A DNA stretch of 20,433 bases from an uncultured Acidobacteriota bacterium (GTDB taxonomy: Bacteria > Acidobacteriota > Terriglobia > UBA7540). The notes beneath the pieces are model-generated. The model ran no database searches. It was given only the letters and a program-made list of their open reading frames with translations, and was not told the origin of the DNA. Made by a program: the position numbers and the translations under genes. The stretch's first letter is position 1, and each line of letters opens with the position of its first letter. Where the stretch lies: NCBI GenBank assembly GCA_937900045.1, contig CALCEB010000279.1, positions 1-20,433 of the forward strand. The letters run 5' to 3'. This document shows, in pieces, positions 1-7,373 of this stretch.

Positions 1-65
1 GCAGCCGCGTAACGGAAAAATACGTGAGTGAATTTATGAACCACTGTACTAAGGCGGTGTCTACC

Positions 66-458
66 ATGCCCAGAAAGGTATTGGTGATCGAAGACGAGCC
101 GGCAATCAGAAACATCCTTTATGTTCTCTTGGCAGCTTTGAAATGCGAGGGCGATGTTGCCTGCAATGGTCAACAGGCCCTTGCCATGATCAGCCGCGAA
201 TGTTTTGACGCGGTGCTGCTCGATATTCGTTGCGCTGATCCTCCCGCCGAACAAATTCTCTCTAAGATCGTAGAACTTCGTCCCAATCTGATGGGACGAG
301 TGCTGGTCATCACCGGTGAGGTTTCCGACCCGAAGGTCTTGGAAATGCTCACCAAGAACAGCGTTCCTTCGATTCCTCAAGCCCGCCTCGTCCAGGATCT
401 TTGGGGCCGCCTTCGGACGCTGTTTGGACAGCTCCAATCCAGCAAAGTCGTTCAATGA
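66..458 (+). CDS. Receiver-only response regulator, degenerate
   Basis: A single CheY-like receiver domain fills the protein (130 aa from the ATG at 66) with no output domain. The beta-1 motif VLVIEDEP supplies the acidic pair (Glu9, Asp10), the phosphoacceptor is Asp53 in AVLLD, and the switch Thr is Thr83 in VITGE. Where the conserved Lys-Pro of beta-5 belongs the sequence reads Ile-Pro-Gln-Ala (residues 103-106), so the usual lysine is missing. Such proteins normally act as phosphotransfer intermediates or protein-interaction switches in the cytoplasm. The missing lysine suggests altered or no phosphorylation-dependent switching (inference). The frame is also open from an ATG at 24, but receiver homology begins only after residue 15 of that longer form. 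No histidine kinase is adjacent in the window. Confidence 0.8.
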   Translation: MPRKVLVIEDEPAIRNILYVLLAALKCEGDVACNGQQALAMISRECFDAVLLDIRCADPPAEQILSKIVELRPNLMGRVLVITGEVSDPKVLEMLTKNSVPSIPQARLVQDLWGRLRTLFGQLQSSKVVQ

Positions 459-625
459 AAGAAACGGCGAGGCGACCGGTCCGGTCTCTATTGACGGGAC
501 CGTCTTCGACGCGATTGGAATGCCTCTCCAGATTTGCCATTCTCCCTCCCGGTGTTTCATCGCAAATCGGAAATACAAACCGGGAATCCCGGTGACCCTC
601 AGTTCCAAGCTTCAAGCTCATTTTG
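459..625. other. Intergenic spacer between convergent genes
   Basis: This 167-bp spacer separates the receiver gene from the convergent RmlD-like gene. I see no strong hairpin, repeat or short gene in it. Confidence 0.4.
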
Positions 626-1477
626 CTACTTTTTCAGGTCTAGAGTTCGCACGTAATCAGATAGTGCCTCCGGCCAAGGGCGGGGAAGTTTGAATCCAGC
701 CGCCTCGATCGCATCCATATCCATGACTGAGTATTTCAGCCTTGCTGCCCGCCGGCCCATTTTTGCAGAAGGCTTACCAACCACCCGCGCTCGATCAAGA
801 CCTGCAATCTCTGCCGCCTTCCGGGCCAATTCGAGCCGGTCGCAGGCGCCCGCATTCGAAAGATGATAGAGGCCCAGTTTAGCAGCCTCGATCAGCTCCA
901 GGATTTTCGCGGCCGCATCCAACGTGTAGGCAGCATTTCCCATCTGGTCCGAGGCCACCACGTAGTCCTCGCCAGCCTGGATTTTCCGAAGGCCCTTTTC
1001 GATGAAGTTCAACTTTCCTGGCCCGAAAAGAATACAAAGACGGAAAATCCACCAGCGGTCGAGGGCTCGCGTGGCTTCCTCGCCTCGTAACTTCGTGCGC
1101 CCGTAAACCGTGGGCGGAGCCGTGGCATCGCTTTCGCGGTAGGGAGTGGTTTTCTTGCCGTCAAAGACGGCGTCGCTCGATATATAGGCCATACCTGCCC
1201 CAATGCGGTTCGCAGCTTGAGCAACATTCCGCGTGCCGTGGAAATTCACTTGAAATGCCCGAGCGGGCTCGGCCTCACAAACGTCCGGATCGGGAATGGC
1301 GGCGGAATGGATGACGACATCGGGGCGAAGATGCTCGATCACCTCCTCTACGCGCTCGGAATCCGTGATGTCCAGGTCCTGGCGTGTAAGCGTAAAAACC
1401 GTGTGCCGGCGCCGGCACACTTGGACCAGTCCATAACCCAGGAGTCCATTCGAGCCGGTGATCGCAATTTTCATCAT
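626..1477 (-). CDS. RmlD-like NAD(P)-dependent sugar reductase (SDR family)
   Basis: This 283-aa extended short-chain dehydrogenase/reductase resembles dTDP-4-dehydrorhamnose reductase (RmlD/RfbD), which reduces a nucleotide-linked 4-keto-sugar in the cytoplasm. The Rossmann glycine motif TGSNGLLG is at residues 7-14. The catalytic set is Ser100/Ser101 (YISSDAVFDG) with Tyr125 and Lys129 (VYGRTK). The frame stays open upstream to 1777, but that extension shows no homology and overlaps the neighbouring gene. The ATG at 1477 has AAAAGGAAT just upstream and starts directly on the first beta strand. The gene lies 26 bp downstream of the exported-protein gene and may share its transcript. No rmlA, rmlB or rmlC is present, so the true substrate is uncertain; an SDR acting on another sugar or on a quinone-like compound remains possible. 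Confidence 0.83.
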   Translation of the reverse strand: MMKIAITGSNGLLGYGLVQVCRRRHTVFTLTRQDLDITDSERVEEVIEHLRPDVVIHSAAIPDPDVCEAEPARAFQVNFHGTRNVAQAANRIGAGMAYISSDAVFDGKKTTPYRESDATAPPTVYGRTKLRGEEATRALDRWWIFRLCILFGPGKLNFIEKGLRKIQAGEDYVVASDQMGNAAYTLDAAAKILELIEAAKLGLYHLSNAGACDRLELARKAAEIAGLDRARVVGKPSAKMGRRAARLKYSVMDMDAIEAAGFKLPRPWPEALSDYVRTLDLKK

Positions 1478-1503
1478 ATTCCTTTTCCCGAATACCATAA
1501 ACT

Positions 1504-2034
1504 TCAGGGATGTGGGGAGGCGTTTTTCTGAAGCTGTTGGACATATTGGCGGAAAGTCCGCGTGATGGTTGCGGCGATTTGGTCCGGCGACATGCCGTGG
1601 GCATAGATTTTCGTGTGAGGTCCAAGCGGCGGCGGCGGTTGGTTCTTCTTCTGCTTCTGATCGAGGATATCGGCGCGCCACAGCCATGCTTTGGTTACCC
1701 AGTCGACTACGGTCACGGATAGCAACTGAGGTTGCTTCTTGTTTGGCGCTTGTTTTTTTGGAAGACCGTTCCGCCACACAAAATGCGTGTCAGATTGACG
1801 GGCGTTGGATTGCATTTCCAGGTCCACCCCTTCGGAGTCGGTTGAGACATGGTAGCGGTCCCAAGCGTGCAAATCCTCCGTGACCCATCGGTCCAAATCG
1901 TTCGGCATCGGAGCCACGTAAATCAATTTTGCTGTGAGTAGTTTATTTGGCTCCATTGGATTCTGCACCTGGCCGAATAAGCAGGTACCGCCCATGATCA
2001 GACAAACTAGAGCCCATCTTAATCTTCCCTTCAT
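1504..2034 (-). CDS. Exported protein of unknown function
   Basis: I do not recognise the family. The 176-aa product starts MKGRLRWALVCLIMGGTC, a positively charged n-region plus hydrophobic core typical of a Sec signal peptide. Cleavage probably falls near Leu-Phe-Gly/Gln. The Cys is preceded by Gly-Gly-Thr, a poor lipobox, so a lipoprotein is unlikely. The mature part is polar, contains Trp-rich stretches (VVDWVTKAWLWRAD), a Lys/Pro-rich linker (KKNQPPPPLG) and a predicted amphipathic C-terminal helix, which suggests a small periplasmic protein. The ATG at 2034 is preferred over an in-frame ATG at 2058 because GGAGGG lies about 5 nt upstream and the signal peptide begins there. The RmlD-like gene follows after 26 bp on the same strand. 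Confidence 0.7.
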   Translation of the reverse strand: MKGRLRWALVCLIMGGTCLFGQVQNPMEPNKLLTAKLIYVAPMPNDLDRWVTEDLHAWDRYHVSTDSEGVDLEMQSNARQSDTHFVWRNGLPKKQAPNKKQPQLLSVTVVDWVTKAWLWRADILDQKQKKNQPPPPLGPHTKIYAHGMSPDQIAATITRTFRQYVQQLQKNASPHP

Positions 2035-2180
2035 CGAACCCTCCACGCAGTTTACCAATCAGGTCTCATCTTGAGCTATACAACCCCTCGGGCAAAAGGC
2101 CGCGTTGATTTTTGCCCGGTTCGTCCCGTAAGCTACCATCATGCGGTTCAACCACGAGAATATGCAAGTGAGGTACTCGA
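2035..2180. promoter_or_regulatory. Divergent intergenic region
   Basis: This 146-bp stretch lies between two divergently transcribed genes (exported protein to the left, HprK/PEPCK-like to the right) and must hold both promoters. I can assign no convincing -35/-10 pair. The only clear element is a ribosome-binding site with GAGG around 2170-2173, 7 nt before the ATG at 2181. Confidence 0.45.
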
Positions 2181-3878
2181 ATGAATCAGGACTCCTTATA
2201 CGTTTTTCCGCCGCCGCCTTCCCCTGAGATGAGCGAGTGGCCGGGGCAGGCGATTGGATTGTCAAACACCATCACGCGAACCAAAGGGCGTACGGCCGTC
2301 CACAACAAAACGGTCGATGCTACACCCGGTCTTCTGGAAAGACTCCTGGGAAGCGTCAACGATCACATCAAAGCGGCTGGAGGCGGCGAGGAAGTGCGAA
2401 GCCATGACGTCATCATCCACGGAATCCGCGTCCGCGCCCACACCAACAGCGCCCACCTGTACGATTTTTGGACCGACAACTGGTACAGTTTGGATGAATG
2501 GCAACGATTGACCCGCCATGCGCCCCCTCCCGAACCCCGAGTCCATGTCTACGCTTTTACCGGTGTCACCAACGAGCAGGAGGCGGCTTATTACAGCCGG
2601 TCCACGGATACCATCATCTTCTTTAATACGTCTTACTATGGCCAGTTGAAAAGCTGGGTTCTGGGCGCCGTAGGCAGAATCCTGGCCGCTGAGTACGGCA
2701 TCCATTCCATTCACGGAGCCTGTGTGGAAAAAAGCGGCAAGGGTGTGCTCTACATTGCTCCTACTGGAACCGGCAAGTCCACCAGTTCCTACGGCCTCAT
2801 GACTTATCCCGGCACCCGTTTTCATTCCGATGATTGGGTCTACGTGCGTTACGCCTATGCCACGCGCGCGGGCGAACGGGTCTCCATCCTGAAAGCGGAA
2901 GGGACGGACGGATCCTCCGCGCACGGATACAAGGTTTACCGTTGGATTGAGCAGCACGCGGATGACACCGAGGCGAGGCTCAATGCCCGTTTCCTTGATA
3001 ACCGGCAAGAGACTCTCCGGCTCGGAGACCTGGACCTTTCCAAGCCGCTCGAAGCTTATGCTTACACTTCCGAAAAGGTCTTCTACCTGCGGACGAACTT
3101 GGCGGAAAACTTCCCGATCTCAGCGTTTGAGATTCTGGCTTCCAAAGAGGAAAATGTCCCCAGCGTTTCAAATGACTTTCTCAGCCAGCACGCCCACACC
3201 ATTCGAAACATGATCCAGGATATCCGCGATGCGGAACGCCGCGAGGGTATTCGCGCTCTGGCAGCAAAGCCTGAGGCCGGTCTTCAACAACTCTGCGGGC
3301 GGCTCATTGCTTTTGATAATGCGCGGTCCATGCTCGATATTGGCAAGGTTTTGCCGCGTCATCGCGTTTATGTGAATCCGCTCGAGCCCTTGCGCCTGGC
3401 GGCCGTGATGCTTCTGAAGCGCGATGCCGGCGACCCCGCCGTTCTGAACCACGTCAAGCTCGAAGCTTTCATGGAAAGGCTCTTGATCGGCGAAACGCCC
3501 GAAAAGAAGCGGGAAACAGCCTACAACGCCTACCGTGCCGTGGATGACAAAGCTGAGCGGGCGTTTATCGAAGGCCTGGAAAAACAGGCCACACCCTCCC
3601 GTCCACTCTATTCGCTTTTTGCGGAATCTACGGATGCCCCGCAATCGCTGGATGAAGAGTTCGAGCTCTTCCGCATCATGTATCATGCCGCGCGCACCTT
3701 CGACCTGAACACCACGTTGCAGAAAGATCCCCAAGTGAAGGACAAGCGGGAGGCCGTCAGCCGGACGCTCGGCATTATTGCGCGAACCATTGATGAGGAG
3801 CCGGAGGGGATTCACCTGACCATCGAGAATTACCGGGATTACATTCGCCCGGTGATTCAATCGCATCGGGCGAAGTGA
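2181..3878 (+). CDS. HPr kinase/PEPCK-like P-loop protein
   Basis: A 565-aa protein whose central part resembles the HprK / ATP-dependent PEP carboxykinase type of P-loop fold. Walker A reads APTGTGKST (residues 193-201), preceded by the beta strand GVLYI. It is followed 17 residues later by HSDDW (Asp217-Asp218), matching the Mg-binding Asp pair after the P-loop in HprK and PEPCK. IHSIHGACVEKSG precedes the P-loop. The N-terminal 150 residues and the long helical C-terminal half (about 330-565) match nothing I recognise, and the protein is much longer than HprK (about 310 aa). It probably binds ATP and phosphorylates or carboxylates an unknown partner; neither activity can be assigned. No HPr/ptsH or PTS gene is nearby. 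The start is supported by GAGG 7 nt upstream. Confidence 0.7.
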   Translation: MNQDSLYVFPPPPSPEMSEWPGQAIGLSNTITRTKGRTAVHNKTVDATPGLLERLLGSVNDHIKAAGGGEEVRSHDVIIHGIRVRAHTNSAHLYDFWTDNWYSLDEWQRLTRHAPPPEPRVHVYAFTGVTNEQEAAYYSRSTDTIIFFNTSYYGQLKSWVLGAVGRILAAEYGIHSIHGACVEKSGKGVLYIAPTGTGKSTSSYGLMTYPGTRFHSDDWVYVRYAYATRAGERVSILKAEGTDGSSAHGYKVYRWIEQHADDTEARLNARFLDNRQETLRLGDLDLSKPLEAYAYTSEKVFYLRTNLAENFPISAFEILASKEENVPSVSNDFLSQHAHTIRNMIQDIRDAERREGIRALAAKPEAGLQQLCGRLIAFDNARSMLDIGKVLPRHRVYVNPLEPLRLAAVMLLKRDAGDPAVLNHVKLEAFMERLLIGETPEKKRETAYNAYRAVDDKAERAFIEGLEKQATPSRPLYSLFAESTDAPQSLDEEFELFRIMYHAARTFDLNTTLQKDPQVKDKREAVSRTLGIIARTIDEEPEGIHLTIENYRDYIRPVIQSHRAK

Positions 3879-3961
3879 GCCGGGTGAAGCCATCAGCTTT
3901 CAGCCGGAACTGACCCATCTTGCGGACCGCTGACCGCCAAGTGCCGGCCGCTCCAATAGCC
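3879..3961. other. Convergent spacer
   Basis: An 83-bp spacer between the 3' ends of the HprK-like gene and the DinB-like gene. It contains degenerate CAGC/CTGACC-type direct repeats (about 3890-3935) but no clear terminator hairpin. Confidence 0.3.
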
Positions 3962-4447
3962 TCACAACGCGTAATGACTGGCCCGATTCCCGGTCAGAAT
4001 GTGCAGGTAAGTTCCTGCTTGGGCCCGATGATGGGCGTGATGTTCATTGATGCCGTAGAGCATCACCGCCACCTTTCTGCGCACGTGAAAAGCATCGTTC
4101 ACCCGCTCCTCGTCCCAACGTTGAATGGGAAATTCCCGAACTTCCTGGAGGGTGTCACGGTGAACGCGTTCGAGGTACTGAAGCTCTTCCTGAATCGACT
4201 TCACCTCACCCAAGATCCCGGATAATCCCAAAGGCACTCGTTTCTCGTAGTAAGACCAGTCATCGAGGAGCGCGACTCGCCGCACTCCTTCTTCCGACAT
4301 CGCCACGTGCCGGACGAGTTCGCCCAACGTCAACATGCCTTCCACCGGTCTCCAGCCAATGCGCTCTTGCGGAATCATGCTGAAGACCTTAACGTCGCTC
4401 TGGTACGCGGCCTCGTTCTGCTTCAGCCAGAATTCTTTCAGGTCCAC
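3962..4447 (-). CDS. DinB-family protein (four-helix metal-binding fold)
   Basis: This 161-aa protein fits the DinB/YfiT-like superfamily, a four-helix bundle with a three-histidine metal site. It is linked to bacillithiol- or mycothiol-type thiol transfer in some bacteria, but the function is unknown in most. The visible ligand motifs are LVRHVAMSE in the second helix and the histidine-rich EHHAHHRAQ near the C-terminus, both at family positions. The start is a GTG at 4447; AAGGAAG about 5 nt upstream supports it and no nearby ATG competes. The peroxiredoxin gene lies 129 bp upstream on the same strand. That pairing would suit a thiol or oxidative-stress role, but it is inference only. Confidence 0.8.
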   Translation of the reverse strand: MDLKEFWLKQNEAAYQSDVKVFSMIPQERIGWRPVEGMLTLGELVRHVAMSEEGVRRVALLDDWSYYEKRVPLGLSGILGEVKSIQEELQYLERVHRDTLQEVREFPIQRWDEERVNDAFHVRRKVAVMLYGINEHHAHHRAQAGTYLHILTGNRASHYAL

Positions 4448-4576
4448 GGGGGCTTCCTTTTACGATAAACGAAACACGGCCACGGCCGCGACAGGAAACG
4501 AAGCCGGGCCGCGAAACTCGCCCTCCTGTCACGGGCGGTTTAAGACAATACTTGACGTTAGATTACGTCTTATGGC
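4448..4576. other. Spacer between peroxiredoxin and DinB genes
   Basis: A 129-bp gap on the co-directional minus-strand side. It contains a GC-rich patch (CACGGCCACGGCCGCG, about 4476-4491) and short degenerate repeats of GACGTTAG/TACGTCTTA type next to the peroxiredoxin stop. I see no clear terminator with a T tract. Confidence 0.3.
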
Positions 4577-5083
4577 TTATGACGCCGCAGCCGCCGAACC
4601 CGAGGCCAGCTTCTTGACTACTTCCAGCACTTCCTTTACATCCGGGAGCTGGCCCAGCTCGTAGACTTTGGACCAGGCGATCTTGCCCTCTTTGTCCACG
4701 ACAAAAATGGCGCGTTCATTGGAAAACGCCACCGGGTGCGAGGTGGGTGGGAAGATGCCGTAAGACTTGGCGACCTCGGCGTAGGGCCAGCGGTCGGCAA
4801 CGATGGGGTAAGTGATGCCGCCCACCGCCTTCTGAAAAGCGATGTGCGAAAAAACCGTATCCGTGTTGATGCCCACCAACTCGGCGTTGGCCACCGCGAA
4901 GTCCGAGGCGTGCTGCTGGAATGCCGGCAGCTCATTCTGGCAGACTGGCGTGAAGTCGAGGGCATAGAAGAGGAGAACCACGGTCTTGCCCTTGTGATCC
5001 GAGAGTTGAAATTCGCCCTGTTTATCGCCAATGGCCGCTTTGAGCTTGAAATTCGGCGCTGCGTCTCCGGCTTTTAATGCCAT
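4577..5083 (-). CDS. One-cysteine peroxiredoxin (AhpC/TSA superfamily)
   Basis: A 168-aa thioredoxin-fold peroxidase that reduces hydrogen or organic peroxides in the cytoplasm. The active site is DFTPVCQNELPAF with peroxidatic Cys48, Thr45 and Pro46; Arg in the VADRW segment is the likely active-site arginine. No second cysteine exists in the whole protein, so it is a 1-Cys type that needs an external thiol such as thioredoxin or a low-molecular-weight thiol for recycling. The C-terminus ends in an Ala/Ser-rich tail (ASGSAAAAS). The ATG at 5083 is set by a strong AGGAGG 8 nt upstream. It resembles AhpE/BCP-like proteins; the subfamily cannot be fixed by eye. The gene is transcribed toward the DinB-like gene. 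Confidence 0.9.
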   Translation of the reverse strand: MALKAGDAAPNFKLKAAIGDKQGEFQLSDHKGKTVVLLFYALDFTPVCQNELPAFQQHASDFAVANAELVGINTDTVFSHIAFQKAVGGITYPIVADRWPYAEVAKSYGIFPPTSHPVAFSNERAIFVVDKEGKIAWSKVYELGQLPDVKEVLEVVKKLASGSAAAAS

Positions 5084-5141
5084 GATGAAACCTCCTGATT
5101 GGAAGTGATGTCCTGTATATGGTGAAACCCGGAGCTTGACG

Positions 5142-5251
5142 GGTAGTGACGCAGTTTGCTGTAGCGGCGCTCTATGAGCGTCGAATTTGTATCTTCAACG
5201 GTTTCCGGCGCTCATAGAGCGCCGCTACAGCAAAGAAACTGAGACACTGCC
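5142..5251. mobile_element. 110-bp palindromic MITE-like element, copy 1
   Basis: A non-coding element with terminal inverted repeats: left end GGTAGTGACGCAGTTTG, right end read backwards GGCAGTGTCTCAGTTTC. Inside are two long arms built on CTGTAGCGGCGCTC and GAGCGCCGCTACAG around a short AT-richer centre (about 5182-5207). The 8 bp before it (GCTTGACG, 5134-5141) and after it (GATTGACG, 5252-5259) agree at 7 of 8 positions, consistent with a target-site duplication. Same length and layout as 14471-14580 and 18584-18693. Confidence 0.8.
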
Positions 5252-5656
5252 GATTGACGGGATGGCCCGACGGCTCACTCCCTCCAAGCTGAATATCCTG
5301 AAACTGACGCCGACAGCGGACAGTCGGCAGAGGGCAAGGGCCGACCATGTCGCCGCCCGGAACGGACTTTATTATCGCCCTTCAAAAAGACCCGATCCTT
5401 TGTTTTCATACACATTCTAGCTTCGTTCTCTCTAAATCTGTTTGTTCATGTCATGGACCCCCGCCTTCGCGGGGGTGCAATGCAGTGCAAAGCCATGGTC
5501 GCCATCCTCAGTCATACCCTCTTATCATATACGAAAGGCGGCCTGCCGGTGAGGGTCTTCATGAAGATGCGGTTTCAACTACCGAGTCACCGTCGATTGA
5601 GCGGCGTGGATTGGTCAGAGATTGAAAGCAGGAAATGGCAATGATAGCATTGCGGC
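5252..5656. other. Gene-poor stretch before the methyltransferase
   Basis: About 400 bp without a convincing gene. It contains a GC hairpin at 5457-5476. Just before the methyltransferase start is a 6-bp inverted repeat GCAATG/CATTGC (5638-5643 and 5648-5653). The short reading frames present overlap the repeat or show no protein-like pattern. Confidence 0.4.
5457..5476. repeat. Small GC-rich perfect hairpin
   Basis: Arms ACCCCCGC (5457-5464) and GCGGGGGT (5469-5476) around a CTTC loop form a perfect 8-bp stem. No T tract follows on either strand, so it is more likely a REP-type palindrome than an intrinsic terminator. Confidence 0.55.
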
Positions 5657-6283
5657 ATGGCCAATTCCTCTGAACATCCTGATGAAAAATTTCATGGCAA
5701 CCGGCAGGGCGCGCGACAGCCCTCGCATTTTGATCCGGCGCGGGCCCATTTGCTGAACGATCCCGCGCGGTTCGCTTATCTCGAACCTGGGGAAGTCGAG
5801 AAATTGCTGAACGCCCCATCTGGAGCGGTCGTGGTGGATTTTGGAACGGGCACGGGGACCTACGCCCTGGAGATTGCGCGCCGCCGTCCGGATATTGAAG
5901 TGATCGCCCTGGATGAGCAAGCTGAGATGCTTGCGCTGCTTAAGGCGAAGCCCGGCGCCGCCAGTCTTGCCAATTTGAGGCCCTTGCTGCCTGCGGATAT
6001 CTTTGGATTACAGTCTTTCGCGGATCGCGTCATGGCGCTGAATGTGCTCCATGAAGCGACCGACGAGGCTCTTGGAATCATCCGAACCATGCTGAAGCCG
6101 GACGGATTAGCCTTGTGGATTGATTGGAACGCCGCAGTCGACCGGCCAGTGGGTCCTCCTCGGGATCACGTTTACTCGCCGGAAGAGGCTCGCGCCCGCC
6201 TGGAAGCTTTTGGCTTCCGCATTGACCACGCACTTCAATTCCTGTTCCACTATGGCTTTCTTGCCCGAGTCCATCCAAAATAG
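5657..6283 (+). CDS. Class I SAM-dependent methyltransferase
   Basis: A 208-aa Rossmann-fold methyltransferase. Motif I is VVVDFGTGTGTYALEIA (about residues 58-74), which binds S-adenosylmethionine. The acidic residue ending beta-2 is Asp in VIALDEQ, and DRVMALNVLHEA corresponds to motif IV. This arrangement matches UbiE/Methyltransf_11-type enzymes; the methyl acceptor cannot be deduced. The N-terminal segment HFDPARAHLLNDPARFAYL, before the fold, is common in Acidobacteriota and related homologs that I associate with this type (inference). The ATG at 5657 has no good Shine-Dalgarno and sits 3 bp after a short inverted repeat. The gene is monocistronic: the nearest plus-strand gene upstream ends at 3878. 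Confidence 0.82.
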   Translation: MANSSEHPDEKFHGNRQGARQPSHFDPARAHLLNDPARFAYLEPGEVEKLLNAPSGAVVVDFGTGTGTYALEIARRRPDIEVIALDEQAEMLALLKAKPGAASLANLRPLLPADIFGLQSFADRVMALNVLHEATDEALGIIRTMLKPDGLALWIDWNAAVDRPVGPPRDHVYSPEEARARLEAFGFRIDHALQFLFHYGFLARVHPK

Positions 6284-6536
6284 ATTGTCCACCCAATTCC
6301 TGAACCCCGCGTCCGAAACAACGAGTCTTCCAAGATTCGATCTGATATCTGTACGCACGGTCGTAAGCCGGCGACACTCGGTTCTGTAGCGCCGGTCTGT
6401 GACCGGCGGATTTCGCCGCTCCCTGCCAGGGCAAGCTTCGAGCGGCGCTACAGCAAATACTCGGCGCCGACTTATGTCCACATGTATATTTTGGTCTGAT
6501 TCCGATGGATTGCGGCTCCAATCCAGGATTACACCG
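6284..6536. other. Convergent spacer holding a palindromic repeat
   Basis: A 253-bp gap between the 3' ends of the methyltransferase gene and rnhB. Its main content is the palindrome at 6384-6453. The sequence CGGCGCCGACTTATG (about 6462-6476) after it resembles the CGCCGACTTA segment at 16144-16153. No gene is recognised. Confidence 0.45.
6384..6453. repeat. REP-like palindrome with 11-bp terminal inverted repeats
   Basis: Outer arms CTGTAGCGCCG (6384-6394) and CGGCGCTACAG (6443-6453) are perfect complements. An inner hairpin GCCGGTC/GACCGGC lies at 6391-6407. The CTGTAGCG core is shared with the arms of the 110-bp elements, but the interior and the outer ends differ, so this is a related family rather than a copy. 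Confidence 0.65.
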
Positions 6537-7217
6537 TCATGCTTTCCCGCTCATCTCGCCAAACAGCGGCAAGTCCAGATCGCGCATGGGACTGAAAGTC
6601 CTACGGTGCTCCGGGCAGGGGCCGTGGACGCGGATGCTCGCAAGATGATCCGGTGTGGCGTAGCCCTTGTTGCTGGCCAGGTTATATTGCGGGTAACGAA
6701 TGCCCATGTCTACCATGAGCGCGTCCCGTGCCACTTTCGCCAGAATCGAAGCCGCGGCAATGGAGACGCTGCGCGCATCGCCGTGGACAAGAGGCGTGTG
6801 AGGAATTGGAAATCTGCGGCCGCCGGGAACGTGAAGCGGCATGGCGTCGGTCAGGACAAAATCCGGAGGCGGATTGAGGGCCCGCAGCGCCTGAAGCATA
6901 GCTCGGCGGGAGGCTTGATAAACGTTCAGCGCTTCAATCTGGCGCGCGCTGATGGCGGCTACTTGGTATGCCAGTGCTTTCGAGCGGATTTCCAAATCAA
7001 GGCGGGAGCGAACATCTGCGGTGAGTTTCTTTGAATCATCAAGGCCCTCGATGGATTTCGCCGGGTCCAGAATGACGGCGGCAGCGAATAGCGGGCCGAT
7101 CAGGGAGCCGCGCCCGGCCTCGTCGCAGCCTGCCACGAAGGTGTAACCTCGACTCCTCACCTGGAATTCGAGGCGCCAAGTGCACCGCAGTTTTTGGACA
7201 GTTCGTACACGGGGCAT
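6537..7217 (-). CDS. rnhB: Ribonuclease HII
   Basis: This 226-aa enzyme removes RNA from RNA/DNA hybrids, including single misincorporated ribonucleotides, in the cytoplasm. The signature GCDEAGRGSLIGP carries the first Asp-Glu catalytic pair, FVLTDAMP contains a further Asp, and HGDARSVSIAAASILAKVARD carries the last catalytic Asp and the typical helix. SKKL follows EGLDD as in the family. I place the start at the ATG at 7217 (MPRVRTVQKLRC), with no strong ribosome-binding site. The frame also runs open to 7277, but that extension is encoded by the repeat-rich spacer and has no homology. It is the last gene of the translation operon, separated from rplS by an unusual 156-bp repeat block. Confidence 0.92.
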   Translation of the reverse strand: MPRVRTVQKLRCTWRLEFQVRSRGYTFVAGCDEAGRGSLIGPLFAAAVILDPAKSIEGLDDSKKLTADVRSRLDLEIRSKALAYQVAAISARQIEALNVYQASRRAMLQALRALNPPPDFVLTDAMPLHVPGGRRFPIPHTPLVHGDARSVSIAAASILAKVARDALMVDMGIRYPQYNLASNKGYATPDHLASIRVHGPCPEHRRTFSPMRDLDLPLFGEMSGKA

Positions 7218-7373
7218 CTTAAGAACAGTGACGAGTGATAAGTGACAAGAAAAAACCGGTCTTGAGAACAGTGACAAGTTACGAGTGACGAGCGACTAAA
7301 ACAGTGACCAATGGCAAGTGGCAAGTTAAAAGTGATCTACCCATTGTCTGGCTCTTGTCACTCGTCACTGTTC
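7218..7373. repeat. AGTGACGAGTGAC repeat block with flanking inverted arms
   Basis: The whole rplS-rnhB gap consists of degenerate units around AGTGACAAG/AGTGACGAG. The ends form an inverted pair: 7220-7249 reads TAAGAACAGTGACGAGTGA..., and 7354-7376 is its reverse complement apart from one 7-nt insertion (TAAGTGA). The right arm includes the rplS stop codon. Direct copies of GAGAACAGTGACAAG lie inside. Confidence 0.7.

Noticed and set aside
1478..1777. N-terminal 100-residue extension of the RmlD-like frame
   Set aside because: It overlaps the exported-protein gene, shows no homology, and a good ribosome-binding site and Rossmann start are at 1477.
2262..3008. 248-residue minus-strand frame opposite the HprK-like gene
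   Set aside because: Antisense to an intact gene with P-loop and DD motif; no recognisable domain.
5187..5420. Frame starting MYLQRFPALIERRYSK, with a near copy at 14516
   Set aside because: The shared N-terminus is simply translation of the 110-bp repeat; the rest diverges at the repeat border.
6399..7034. 211-residue plus-strand frame opposite rnhB
   Set aside because: Antisense to RNase HII and begins in a REP-like palindrome.
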